Source: Allacma fusca
Lineage: Eukaryota > Arthropoda > Collembola > Symphypleona > Sminthuridae
Assembly (NCBI GenBank): GCA_947179485.1
Contig: OX359247.1
Coordinates: forward strand, 37,052,801-37,116,800
Direction: 5' to 3'
DNA: 64,000 nucleotides
Every line of letters begins with the position of its first letter. Positions within the stretch are counted from its first letter, which is position 1. Of the stretch, positions 1 through 35,098 are shown one piece after another. Made by a program: the position numbers and the translations under genes. The notes under the pieces were generated by a model. It was not told the DNA's origin. It worked only from the letters and a program-made list of their open reading frames with translations, and did not search any database.

Positions 1-233
1 GCCGTGAAGTTTTCCTTCGGAACACAAGTATGAAGTAGAGTGGAACTTGAAGTTGTTTCCTAAAAGTTTGATTTCCAAATAAAGCCACTTGGGAATCCCC
101 GACCTCCTCTCTCTCTCGCAAAATTTCTCATTGGTTTAACATTACAAAAGGATATTGATTCTCGGATGTTAACGCTGCTTCTCCTTCTGGAATCCCGCAT
201 TTGGAACGGTGGTTGAGAATTACTCACATCAAG
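1..233 (+). other. Leader sequence upstream of the PKC start codon
   Basis: Presumed 5' UTR or upstream exon sequence. The frame of ATG 234 stays open back to a TGA at 156 without another ATG, so a coding exon spliced in from the left of the window cannot be excluded. No TATA box was recognised. Confidence 0.35.
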
Positions 234-22034
<21,801 letters not shown>

Positions 22035-25000
22035 TGGTGTAGTTGACTGTCCAATGATTTTTGGACAGGCTCCTAAGAACCCTAACAATTGTTTCCTTTA
22101 TTTTCTACATGCATTTACGTACGCGACACATGTCATATATATCTCACTTATTTATTTGTAAATAGAATTTGTAAAGCTTCTCTAACGTATTTGAGTCTAT
22201 TGATGATATGATAATAGCTTACGGCTTGATTAACTTTACGAGATTTTGTTGTATAACGACACTTGTAGGATCTTCCTTAATGACTGGGAAAAATCGAGTA
22301 GAAAATTTAAAATCAAGTCCTAGACAAATGCTCCTAGTCTTATTATTTTATTACTCCATACCTTTGTTGGATATAATTTCCGAAAAGAAGGGTTTTGTTA
22401 GGTTACACTCAAGTTTCACTGATAGTAGATTCAACAGCTTGACTTCGACTTATGCTCATTGTATTAATGCGAATCTGCACATTTTATTGTAGGGTATCAA
22501 GATTTTTAGGTTCTTGTTATGTTTTTTGTCTATGATGAGTACCACACCACTGTACTGGAGAAATGTTTATATACAGACAGCTCCATAAGCGGATGGACTC
22601 ATGCTGGGAACCTCCGTCCGTGTAATCCTGCAGTTGAAACACTTGCCACAATGGGACAGACCGTGCTTGCGAAACAAGTACCGTCAACTTCCATCGACAA
22701 TAATTGTCAGCTGAATTGTTATTTGTACAAGAAAGACTAAAATCCCTCTTTGGTATGACCATTGAGAGCCCTTCTTCTTCTTTCTTCAAACTGAGCAAGT
22801 ACTGCCTTGTGTTCTTTATAATAATAGTTATAATATGTGCACATATATATGTATATGTAATATTTGTATAAAAATAAGTAAGAGTAGAATTTAAGAAGTC
22901 ATAAGAAAGAAGCTTAATAAAATTAGTGGATACGTACAGATGAAATAGATATTTTATATTGCATAAATACTAAATTCTAATAATAAAGTTCTGATGTGCA
23001 GAGTCAATTTAAAACTTCGGGGTATTTTGATCAATTTTATGGGGTGCATGGAAACTTCTGTATAAACACATTTGTTTCAAAAGATAATAATTATTAATAG
23101 TAAATGTGTAAATCAAAAATACCACCATCGAGTCAAATTGTTACATTGTACAATTTCTCCCACTACAAAGCTGCACTACTGTAATATTCATGCATTGTAT
23201 AAACCCTCAGAAACCACTGATTTATCTCAAGCAATGCTTTTGTTATTTATTGCAACTAAAATTGAAAGCTTCTCCGAACAACAAATGCTTATATATGCAT
23301 TTCTGCACGCCAAATGCAATCTTTTCATATTAGTACTCTTGTGAGGCTTTGATGTTCGAATCATGATGGTAACTTAGTAACTGATAAAGAAATAACAATG
23401 TTTGCATAATAATTATTATACTGTAATTACATAAGTCAAAAAGTGCTACCTTGAAATTTTCATGTTTTTTTTTTGAATTTCTGGGAAAACACGTATTGCT
23501 TTAAACTGGAAGTTTTTATACTTAAGTCTTTGAGTCTATTGTGAAAATCAAGTGTTATCACTGGCCCATGTCATTAAAGGGGTACTGTATGATCATTTTC
23601 TTCATTCCAAATACTTATTACTTGGTACTTATTTAATTACTCGGATAGCTTTTCTTGTATTTACATCCACTATATACGAAACAAACGCTTACAAATTATA
23701 GCCTCTGTGTTGTGGGCAGCTAACACTAATTTTGCCTCCAGTATAAAGCAGCGGTCAGGTGTAGCGCTTGTAAAAGATAAGATGTTGTTATTATATAGTT
23801 TGTGTAAATAGTTATACAGAGCAAAATTAAATTTTCCCCTTAGTTGTTAGATTTGCAGTGCATTGCATTGCGTTATAATTTTTCCCTGTAGTCTTCAGAT
23901 TTTTTTTTGCACCGTGATATGAGGAGGATATCAAGGAATACTACATTTAATATAAATACAGTGTAGTTACTGTAGTGTCATTCATGTTATATGCTTTAAG
24001 TTGTAAGAATTTCACGTAGACACTACAAACATCTGGGACAACTTCGAATTTATTAATTTTAAGACATTTTAAGCAATAAGTAATTACACGTGCTTTGCTA
24101 AAAGGCAACACGAGCGATCCGCACAATCAACGTTTTTATAAGGAAGTTCTCATTGTAATTTATTTGGGAGATGCACTTTCGGGCTAACTTGATGTTCTAC
24201 TATTGTTTATGGCAAGGCCTCCATATTGTATTTAATTGTAAATTGTTAAAATAGGAGTCTCACAGGCGGGCTATAGTCAATTATCTATTACTGCGTTTAT
24301 TACTACTGCATAGAGCTTTATTTAAAAAACAAAATGTACTCATTATGAGGGTCTCTTCATATTTAGTCTCCTTACTGTATTACTATTTACTGTTATTATT
24401 GCTAACAAATCTAATCTTGGTGGTCCTCAAGCTGAGTTAGTATTGGTCAGGTCACTCTGAGCAATTTAGTGCTTACATGGAAGGGAGAAGGTGACTAAAT
24501 TAATTACTCGTTATGTATATTAAAATGTATAATATTACTTCCCGCAATTATTTATTGTGAAATGGCGGATTGAACTTCATAAGCGAATCAGAAATTCATT
24601 GTTGTTGTTAATCGCACTAATTTTTATGATCCCGTCATTTTATTGCCCTAGGCAAAGCTAAAGTCACCTATTCGAAACCCTGACGTTTTAACGCAAACAT
24701 AAATGCTGTACATGACTCATAATTATTATTTTAATCCACTTGTATGTAAACAACTGTATTCATTTTTAAAAGCATTTAGACTGAATAAATTGAGATTACA
24801 GTGGTTTGTACGCGACAATGCTCGTTCCAGAGTTTTATTTATATCTTTGATACATATACATATACATACATATTGCAGCTATATTTTTTAAATTGAATGT
24901 TTCATATCTTGAAATTATTCTTGCAGTACATAATACACTCTCTTTAATACTATCCCTAAAAAGAATAACATTTTAAAGTCCTTTATAATGGCATGCTTCT

Positions 25001-25802
25001 ACATAAGCGAAATAATTAAAATTGTGGGGACTATATGAGCGCGTCAAAATATTTTTGACCCTTTACTGCGCTCACAGATAATTCTCTTATAAGGGGATCT
25101 TATATAGCGAGAGTCATTGTTTTATTGCTTTGTCTCTGAAAACGTATTAAATGTCTATTTTAAACATTAGCTATCGCTTCTTTGGTTACTGAATAGAAGT
25201 AGCTCAACGCTCAAATTAATTATTAAAGTTGTAAAAAATTATTACATTTTTTATAACCTCATTTCAAACAATAAAAGTAATAAGAATAATATTAAGTAAT
25301 TTTTTGTAAATTTTACATTCAAAGTTTTTGTTGAGTTTTACCAGATTCTTTAAGGGGTGAGAGGCTTTAAACTTCAAATACCCTTATAGGGAATTTGACG
25401 GGATTATTTAAGTTTGTATTATTATTTAAATCCTACTTACTACATTATTTTTACCCCTTCCTACTTATTCCTTCATATTCATAATTCATATATGTGCAGC
25501 AGTTTTAATGCAGAAATTAATATTATTTGGTTACCACACAATTATTTACAATATTGTAGTATAGTCCTCATTTTATTTACCCATGTAGTGCCTAAACATC
25601 CCCCATTATTAAATAAAATGTTGATTTTATGATTCCTTCGGACAGCAATTTTTACCTTCACTCCTTTAATTTATACAAATCTATACCTTCATAAACGTAA
25701 ACAAAATTTCCCGAAATTATTGATTCAGCTGCAATTTGAAATCAGATTGGAAATTCCAAATTTGAAAGTATACAAGAGAACACCAGAATACATAAATGAA
25801 AG
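22035..25802. other. PKC 3' region and intergenic spacer
   Basis: About 3.8 kb, AT-rich, after the PKC stop. AATAAA hexamers at 22916-22921 and 22982-22987 would give a 3' UTR of roughly 0.9 kb. No gene is supported in the rest; the frames are short, AT-driven and unlike any family I know. Confidence 0.6.
22916..22987 (+). promoter_or_regulatory. Candidate PKC polyadenylation signals (two AATAAA)
   Basis: AATAAA at 22916 and again at 22982, about 0.9 kb after the PKC stop, with no intervening coding sequence. Other hexamers further right cannot be excluded. Confidence 0.4.
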
Positions 25803-28800
25803 ATGAGGAAAGCACCGTCCAACTCAAACGACTCTCATAAAAAGCCACATGGCCAACCCGCCGATGACCAGCAGCGGTACTCAAATCAGACCACACCCAG
25901 AAAACATCACTTCCATCACCAGTCAAATGAGGGAGAGGCGGACTCCGCAGAGGTACTAGTGCTAGTAAGCATGATTTTTCATGTCTACCTTTAAAAAAAT
26001 GCTATCTTTCAAAATACTTCCAAAATTTCAAAATTTTTTGAGAAAAGTGTATAAAGCATGGTATGCAAAATGATAACTGTATCCCTTTTCAGCATGGTTC
26101 CCACCGAAAAACCCGCGATTCCTATTGGAACAGTTCGAGAGGGAAACCTTCCAAGGAGAAAGACACCCCTAATGGGAAAGCGATAAGTGATGATGTCAAG
26201 ACCGAGTGCGTACTATGTGAGGAAAATGAATATTTATGTTCGGAATGTCGGACGTCGAAAATTGACAGTCATTTGGTGACGTTAAAAAAGCTTCGGGAGA
26301 AAGCCCTCCGTTACACCAACCAGCTGGATGACATTCGTTCGGCCACAAAAAAGAGAGAAAAAGAATTGGTGGATGTCATGGAGCGTCTCCAACTCGAAGA
26401 GAAACACCTTCACGAGCAACTCGAAAACGTGGATCAGCTCAGTTTCAAAATGAACATGAAACGAAATCAAATACGACAAGACCAAATGTCCCTACAGCAT
26501 GAGGAGAGTGAGATGGCTCAGAGACTTCAAGCTCTCAAGGAGAAAGAGATCTTTGTCAACTGTCAAATGGTCAAGTTACAAAGTCAGGAGGCAGCCATCA
26601 AGCATCGGAAACGAGAGTTACATAAGGAAAAACTTCGGATAGAGAAGTTGGCCTACTTGATTTTTAAAACTGACTTGAGTACAATGACCTACCGGGAATT
26701 TCACACACGCCTTGGGAAAATGCAGAACCAGCTTGAGAGACGCTACCGGAAGTTAAAGGTCATGGAGCATTATTGTCAGCACAAAACCTTGCCTGCAGGG
26801 ATGAAATTGGAACCAAGTTAGTTGAGCGGAGTTAATAAATTGTAGTAGATAATAGCTCTGGAAATATTATGTATTCTTGTAGTGTCTGTAGATATTACAA
26901 AAAAAATTGTTTAAAAAAACTTCAAAATGTTTTGGACTCATATTTTTTTAGTAACACCTGTAGAGCAATGTCTGGACCCAGCTGTAGCTGCCTTTGAAGA
27001 AGTTCTTTGGGGAACTAAAACAAAGGAAGAAGATTCAAGCAACACGTCCATACAGATCTTCAGCAAGGAGAGCCCTTGCTGCAAAGGTACAATACCAAAT
27101 TAGAAACTTAAGAAACATATTGCGGATGCAATATCAGGATGTCAGCACAGTGATTATAAAGCTTTCTTGACAAAATGAATAATTATCATATGAGTCATGT
27201 GATTTGAATTGTCAACAGGTAAAAATGCAAGGATCAAAATAGAAAAACTAGATGAGAAGTCTCAGTCCAGGCAGTCATTAACAACAAAAACTGAAGCCCC
27301 AAACGACACCTCAGTGGATCCCCATCAAGGCCGAAGTAGCGTCACAACCACCTTAGGATTCAAATCCGACAGTTCCTGTGGTAGCAAGAAAAGCCGACTT
27401 TTTGTCATGACATCGAAGAAATCAAAAAGTGAGCAGCGTCAAGAATGTCAGATCATTTTGCAAGAAGCTCAAAATTTACAAAGACTGGTGATGAGTGCTA
27501 AAGAAACAACTGCATCGGTGCATCGACTCCTCCAAACACCGCTCCCAGAGCTTGAGGACGACCAGCCCCCAGCTGACAAAAGTAATAGTAGGTTCAGCTG
27601 TGAGTCTAACCCCGAGGATGAATTTATTCCTGAAGATTATGACCCAGAGGAAGAGGAAGGGCGAGCAGATGGTAATGAGAGCATCGGGTCATTTAATTCC
27701 GACGTTCAAGAAGAACTGTTGGACGGATCATCAAATTCTGATGGAGAGCAAGAGATTGAAGATGAGACGGAAATTATTCACAGGAGGATATCTCAGTTGG
27801 AGAGTAACTGTAGGAATGACCGCAAATCTAATTCTAAGGATAGTGTGGCTGAGAAGAGAGATCTTCGTTTGCAAGAAGTGCCCAAAAATAATCCGTTTGT
27901 CCTTGCAAATTCCAAAGGAGGGAATCCCGATGAGAATGGTGTTTGTTCAATTTTTAGAAATTCTAAAAACGATGAGGAGAAGGTATCTTCCCAGTCTCTA
28001 ATTCATCCCGAGACTCATGAGCGGTCCATACCGTTTAAGTACAACTGGAAGAAAAGTAGTGAGGAGAGTATTAGCATCCCGAGTGATGAGCTGTCTAGAC
28101 GGAAAAGACAGCAAACTGCGGCTGAGAAGCGGGCAAGGAGTAGCAAAAGAGCTATAGAGAAGTCTGGTAATGACGGTGACAGATTTGACTATGAAGACGT
28201 GGTCAATGACAGGCTCTCTAGACTTTCGGAGACTACTAGGAATGAAATTGTCTATGCTTTAGGTACCCTTACAAATCTATTTAAGAATGTAATATTTCAT
28301 AAATTCCAAGATATTGATGTATACATGGCTAGTTATGTAAAACAACTTTGTGCTTTGGACATTTGTTTCTTGAATTAACTGTGCGAATTTTGGGTTACAG
28401 GTCAAAAAGCCCTTGCACAAGTCGCAGAGGCAATGGATCGGGTCGCCAATCGGAATCCTCCGAGCAGACATGGTGATCAAAGCTCAAGAGTTCAACAAGG
28501 AGAAATAAACAAGGATGATTCAAAAAATAGTGAGCTCAGATCCAGATCCCCGTCCCAATTACACGACTCCTACTTGCAGTCAGTCCGAAGGGGTCTGAAG
28601 AGTGCCGGGAGGAAAGGTCCCAGGAGAATCCCAAGTCACTTAAAATTCGGCAATTTCAATATTAGACAGAGGGGGAGGAAAAACAATGACACATATCGAC
28701 AGGTGTCAACTCTTCAGTCCAATCCGTACGACAAATACCAACTACAGCCCCAAGATTCATCATCACACACAAATCCTATTCCGGACAGCTCCTCACAGGA

Positions 28801-28966
28801 TATAGAGAATACTGCCCATAACGTCTGTAATTACCATGAAGAGAACTACTCGGCCGAAGTGATCGCTGAAAAAATCTTGGGCATTCATACAGTGGCAAAT
28901 CCAGGTCGGCGAAAGGCACCTAAAGTAACCGCAAAATTATCGCATACAAGAGCCTTCCGAGTTTGA
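25803..28966 (+). CDS. Unrecognised zinc-knuckle/coiled-coil protein with acidic disordered middle, 5 exons
   Basis: Exons 25803-25964, 26093-26816, 26952-27086, 27219-28262 and 28401-28966 keep phase (0,1,1,1) and give 876 aa. The first ATG follows an in-frame stop at 25797. Visible parts: a polar N-terminus; a CxxC-x6-CxxC cluster at residues 93-106 (CVLCEENEYLCSEC), probably zinc-binding; about 180 residues of charged heptad-like coiled coil; a Ser/Glu/Asp-rich disordered stretch including EDEFIPEDYDPEEEEG; and near residue 690 a conserved-looking helix (TRNEIVYALGQKALAQVAEA) followed by a basic tail. The family is not recognised. The weak point is the GTTAGT donor at 26817: without it the first two exons end at TAG 26819-26821 as a 296-aa protein. 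The downstream exons have no upstream in-frame ATG of their own, which favours one gene. AATAAA lies at 29133. Confidence 0.78.
26834..26839 (+). promoter_or_regulatory. AATAAA just after a potential intronic stop (possible short isoform)
   Basis: It lies 12 bp after TAG 26819-26821, which is used if the donor at 26817 is not spliced. It could produce a 296-aa form ending after the coiled coil. Confidence 0.35.
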
Positions 28967-29968
28967 AACGGAGAGAAAGAAAACTATATTTCAAGAATAT
29001 AGCTATTTATCTATATGTTGCTAAATATAGTAGCTATTCTTAAAAATATTGTATATTTTTTATTTTGACTTCAGCAAAGTTAATAATTTTTTAGTAATGC
29101 CTCAAAATTTATTGTATGAGAATTTTCTTTTCAATAAACTAATATTAATCAAATAGTGTACATTTAATTAGCACGGAGATCCCAGGTGTGGGCGGCTTTG
29201 TTTGTAGCATTTAGCACCAAACCAAATACAGCTACTTGATTTTTTTTCTCCTTCATCTCCATGTCTATACCCTTGAACTGTACATTTTTGTACATGTTTA
29301 CTTTTGTATTGTATTTCAATAAATTTTGAGAAGAGCTCTGATGCTCAACCCCAGTAATTATTTGTTTGCTAATTTTCGATGGAGATTCTTAGAGAATACT
29401 ACTTCTGGCTTTTATGAACTCTGCAAACAATTAAATAATTAGTAGCTAAACTTTCTTTTGAAAATATTTTTTTTAATTCTCTATAAATATTATGGTAAAA
29501 AAAATTATGAGCCATGAAAACACAGACATGCATTAACTGCTAACTACTGGAAAATAAATCAGCTAATTAAATTAATTTAAGACTTGTACTAATCTACATT
29601 TAATTGCTACTACACCCTTTGCGTTCCCAGGAAGACCTTGAATGAATAAAATATTTTAATTTTTAATAATTTCCTAGTTCTAATTGCTGAACAATACATG
29701 CTCATTTATATGTTACATCCAGCTTTGTGCCATGTCACAAGAAAAACTAGACTATGTATATACATTTGAGAACTGGTCCTGAAGAGAATAAGTGCGTAGA
29801 TATCATCATTTCTATATTCATCTGAACTCTGAACATTTCTGCCACAGTATTTATATATTCAGCAAGAACAATACATATTCTATAGAAGGGGGACTAGTAA
29901 AAAATACTAGTGGAATTCTCTCTTATTAAAAAGTAATTTGGACCTTTTATTAATGCAATAAATGAATT
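28967..29968. other. 3' UTR and spacer before the scramblase gene
   Basis: Very AT-rich. AATAAA at 29133-29138 and near 29318 are candidate ends of the upstream transcript. No exon seen. Confidence 0.6.
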
Positions 29969-31109
29969 ATGCAAGAGCCAGAATCAGTGTCACTTTCAAA
30001 AGACAATGCTTCCAAAGTTGGACAGGGAAAGGGAAATCAAGACGGAGAAGGAGATCCAGGTATCCCTCTCCTGACATTCGCAGGACTGGAAGTGCTAGAA
30101 AATATTGAAAATGTTTTTATTCAACTTGTTAAAGAATTCCCGTCTGAAACTGTAGTCTCAAAGGATATTCCTATAAACCGACTTTATGTTATTATGAACC
30201 AGGCAGGGGAAAGAATTCTTGTTGCGGGAGAAGTCATTGATGGTCGATCAAGGTATTATGCCTTTACAATTTTTAGGGAATGTCTGTCAAACAATCTGTA
30301 CGTGTGGCTTCTAAAAACAATTATGTAGTAAGGGGATATTTTTGCTTATTATTTTTAGGTGCTGGCGTGGAATGAAAAGACGCTACTGCATGTACATATT
30401 CTCAACACAAGGACAACTTCTCCTAACATCCGAACGTCAGAAAGTCAGATGCTGTACACGGTCACCTCCGCTTCAGGAAGCTCAAATTGGACATTACTAC
30501 AGCGAGGAGGATCAGAGTCTTCACATAACAAGAGTTCATCTCACAAACGGTGATTTCATTGGGCAAATTCGGGACAAGGCTTATTATACTCTCACTCCGA
30601 AATTCGCCATAGATGATGAGACATGTTCAAATATTATCACGATTCAAGGGAAGTCAAAAGGAAATATTTGCGTAGTCTGGAGCTGCCAAAATGACACATT
30701 TACAATCCTGGACAGACATCGTCACTGCCTTGGGATGATACTAAAATCAATGGAACTCTCAGACTCGGGCTTGGTTAAATTGTGTTTTGGTGCCAGTTTC
30801 CATAAATTTTTACCGCCCGTTACTAAAGCTCTCATTCTTGCTGCTGTCTTTGATTTGGTAATCCTACAAGTACTGTATGGAAAATTCTAGTTATGTAAGG
30901 AAAGAAGAGTATGCTCCATTACAATAGTATTTATTATAAAGGGAATTAACCAAAGAATTTGTTTCAATTTTTTCCAGAATATTTCCTATTTTGAAAGAAG
31001 ATGCGCTGCAAACTTGGCATTGTATATTACTCAGTTGACAGCAGTCCTATTTTTGGTTATAGGTTCAGTAATATTTTTACTTTGGGCAATGAAGATTTTG
31101 ACATTTTAA
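29969..31109 (+). CDS. Phospholipid scramblase family protein, 3 exons
   Basis: Scramblase-family membrane protein; members move lipids between bilayer leaflets or act as Ca-binding lipid or DNA-associated proteins. Exons 29969-30252, 30359-30857 and 30978-31109 (phases 2, 0) give 304 aa. Family landmarks in order: the start GLEVLENIENVFIQL, the first barrel strands (RLYVIMNQAGERILVAGE), a region starting CWRGMKRRYCMYIF, the KFAIDDE strand, and the hydrophobic helix ALILAAVFDL. Divergences: the multi-Cys palmitoylation run is reduced to a CC pair (RCCTR), and the acidic Ca loop (DADNFGIQFP in vertebrate members) reads DSGLVKLCFG. The last exon adds a second strongly hydrophobic segment (LYITQLTAVLFLVIGSVIFL) beyond the usual terminal helix. 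AATAAA at 31123. The family call is firm by alignment from memory; the subfamily is not assigned. Confidence 0.87.
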
Positions 31110-33315
31110 TTTAACTCTTCTTAATAAAATTTACGTCCACATTACATATTCTGGTAATTCCAGCAATTCTAGCCAGACATACTTCAATCCTGCGAAATCT
31201 GCATTCCTGGAATAGCTCATTTTAAACTTCACCCTCCGAAACCATCTGTTGCATCTAAAATAAAAACATTGGGAAATTAAATCTGAATAGGAATTGACTC
31301 AGAATACATTTCCAGTAGTGTCACAAGGTACACAAATAGCCCAACCATTAAATATTAATAGCGAATGCTACTATGAGTATGTACGTTGACAATGTATGGT
31401 AATTATATACAATTCCGTGAAAAAATCCTAATCTTGTACACTTCATTCACATGACTTTCCGAACTTGTCTAACGTTTGGATTAAATCAATGGGAGCAGTT
31501 ATTGCAGTCGAAACTGAAAATTAGATTATGAGTGAGTTGTCGAATATTAATAAATTGGTTGAGATCAGGTATCCCTCCCAAAAAAGTAGTATGTATCCTG
31601 AAGCCAAGTATAAGTGCTGGTTGTATGGTGATGCAAATGAACGCTAATTTCCGCCATTAGGTTTCATCTTTATTCATGCTCCTGTTAAAGTTCTTTGCAG
31701 CTGGAACAAAAATTACTAGTGTGCAAAAATAGAAACAGCGTAGAATCAAATTTTCCTTCCTCAAGCAAACTGTATTCATACTTTAGCCAAATCTCCTGTC
31801 CAATATAAACTCCTCATGGCTGGTCATATTTTATATAGTGACCACACTAATCCCTATTAGTTCTACTATAGGTTAAATTCTAGTAGCTCTATATATATCT
31901 ATACAAATTTGAAACTGCACTAATAATAAGGACATTTTATAAACTGACCAGCTCCAACTGAAACGATCATGTCTCAAGGAAACAGCATATTCTGGGGTAC
32001 ATACACTGATTGTGAATGTACCAATAAAAACCGGGAGGTTCTCCACAGGAGATGAGCGTAATTTTCCATGTTCTTAAACTTCAGTACGATTGTTTCCTTT
32101 TTTTTTTGTATGAGACTCCGGACCATTAGAATATTTTGGAGTACATAAAGTTTAAATATGTACTCACAGGGTCAATCAAGGGAAGAAGTGCAGTTGAATG
32201 AGCGCTAATGAATGGTAATTGTGGCGTGTATGACTGCTCACTTATGCTAATCACGTCAACAATTTTGACATTTATTTGGGCATTACCATTTCAATGAGGA
32301 TCCCTCTCCATTTTAGCCATTAAGAACCCTACTGAGTGGGGATAATAATTATGGAGAGGGTAATATGGAAAATATTGAGACTCTTTCTCGCATTTAATAG
32401 GGATGTCCATATGTGTACCTGGGGCTCACTCAGTGTACAAAAGCTTGGAGTACAAAGGTACATTTAGAGCAGTCTCTGCGGGTAATAGCACAGAATATAT
32501 AATAATTATTACTGAATATTGACAGGGGAATTAGCATCCTCTCAGTATCCAGGGGGTGATGGGAGACATGCGAAGGAACCATTGGGTCTATTGATACACT
32601 ATATTCCAGCTATGGAATTTCGCCTATGAAAATCAAGACTGCTAAAACGTAATGTGACTCAAGTTAAAGGTGCAATTTCAAATTTGTATGTAAGTATGTA
32701 ATCGCATATTTAACAGCAATAATAATTGCAGGGAGTACAGGCTGGAACTGAATTATTATTGACTTCTCAATTAGTTTCTTTCATGCCCTCAGCACTAATT
32801 CTCTGGCTATAGAAAAGAGCCTGACCACAGTCCGATACCTATTGATTATGACTCTCCTGGGAGGTGTTACAAAAAATAGCTAGCGGACTCCTGCCCTTTG
32901 TTGTCCACTGGCAAATTTCTGGTGATAATAATCGAAGCGGATGTTTGAAGCAGTTCATTTACAATCGGCAGGATCAAAGGACAAGACTGGAGTCTGTCGT
33001 TGTGGATTAGGGAGATCCTTTTAGATTTAATTTTATTTCTAGCAAAGTGTTATTTGTGGAAAGTGATCTTTTTGGGTGATAGTTTCACATGACCCCAAAA
33101 GTTACTCTTGACGTTTCATCAATTATTTTTACTGTAGTACTTTCAGTAATAAATTTCCTCCAAAATATTCTGTGTTCCATGTTCCCTACACACAAGATTT
33201 TTCAACAATTCCTCTGTTCACAAGAAATACCTACAATATCATCTAGTTCTTGTGTCGTTTATTGTGTCACTAGGTTGAACTTAATTATATTTTTGGACTG
33301 AAAAAAAAAATTGAA
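31110..33315. other. Intergenic spacer, scramblase to neprilysin
   Basis: About 2.2 kb. No exon, RNA gene or repeat array that I can support. It should contain the neprilysin promoter and leader; no TATA box was identified with confidence. Confidence 0.55.
31123..31128 (+). promoter_or_regulatory. Scramblase polyadenylation signal
   Basis: AATAAA 14 bp after the stop codon, giving a very short 3' UTR. Confidence 0.55.
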
Positions 33316-35050
33316 ATGCATTTCTTGGAGCCTCCTCGCGTGGTGAGGTCATCCTCACAAGAGGAATTTGTCGTTGAAGAAGAAGTGGATCCGAGCTCGA
33401 GAAGGAATTCAAATATCAGTCACAGGTAATAATAATTGTCATTATTTGAAGAATGTAAAAGCAATATTACACTTTCTCATCATCATAGGTCATGGTATTT
33501 TTTTCCTATAAAAATAGTTTGTGAGAATACAACTCGTAAGAGAACAACTCAACCTATTAGTTTTGTTTTCGTTTTTTATTGCAGTATGTACATACGTATG
33601 TATCTATACATACCGAATCATAAACATATTGACTAGATGGTTGTTCTAATTTCCTCAAACACGCTTAGTTTTTTGTTACTTTATATTTTATCCCTGTATT
33701 TATTGCAACATTTATTGTTTTCAAGCCTTAACTCACATAATCTATCATCCATGTGTGCATGTGTACACTCATTATTATGGCCCCACAGTATTTGATGTGA
33801 GCCACTTCTGTCCGTAAGCATTTTTCCTCAGGATTTAAAGGACTTTCATGTGAACTTGGGACGACTAACTTTTTTTATCGTATATGAGATAGTAATGAAG
33901 TCATTGAAGTCATCTTGGACTCTAAATTTTAAGGACTTTGGCATTGAGAGTGGTTCCACATGTGGAGTGTTTTATAAAATGTGTATTGTCACTCAGCATT
34001 GAATTTGCGGTCACACCTCCTCCGGACTCAAAGCCATGGAAATATCCTCCCCGAAAAAATTCCGAAATCAGTTTAGTCATGGATCATCCCGCGAAATTAT
34101 GTGCACTTGGACTCTTCATCCTCTGCGTCATTTTGGGGATAGCCTGCACTGTGTTGACAGTATTTTACATGGATACTATCCGTAAGTGGTTTTATTCCTC
34201 ATTAGAATTCCATGACTTCAACCTTCCTAATTAAATACACTTAAGCTTCATTCCTTTCCTTGTATTTTCCAGTTGGGAAAGAAAATGTCATTCCCAGAAT
34301 TCAATCATATCTAAATTACTAATATGTACTAATAGTGTCCCGAACATCAGCTCGTAAAATGTCTGTCTGGAGCCTTTATTGATTTCTTAATTATTTAATA
34401 AACTTCGTGGAATTCCAATTTCATCTCCAGAAGACCAACAATGGGAAAAGTGTAGGATTTTTCCTTATTGCCAAATGCTGTCTAATATCTACTATTAGCT
34501 TGCGAAGCACGTTGGGTTTTATTGCCAAAATGACACTTCCCGATCTATAGTAATTTTGTTCTTGAGCCTAATTTATTCCTGGCAGTGTCTTCCTATAGTG
34601 CATCTCATTAGTACGGATGTCCATATACTGTAGTTATGGGACTACTTACTTTTAAACATTTGAGATAAACAGTCTGCCTCCTCCCCTCCATGCAGCGTAA
34701 TAATAATCACAATTGCTAATAAGGCGGCTCTTTCTAAGAAAGAAAAAATGTAGATATAAATTACCTCCTCGTAGGTGTACAATCCTGACTGGGAGTTTTA
34801 ATCTTTTGTTGTTGTAATTCCCCAACAACGACTTTCAGCACAAATGCCAATTAGATTAAGAACAGTCTTGACGGACTCTGGCGGTCTTATAATGAAGACT
34901 AATTTCTACATTTGCAAGTATTTATAAACTTTTAAGTGTATATTTTTAATTATTTCGTTTTTGTCGGAAGAGTTTTCTCTGTTCCTGTAGGGTCATAGCT
35001 TCCAAATGTGACTATATGTACGCCACTATGCCCTTTACAATGCTAATTTT

Positions 35051-35098
<48 letters not shown>

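Noticed and set aside
22519-22740. 73-codon frame after the PKC stop
   Set aside because: It lies within the likely 3' UTR, has no homology I can recognise and no exon borders.
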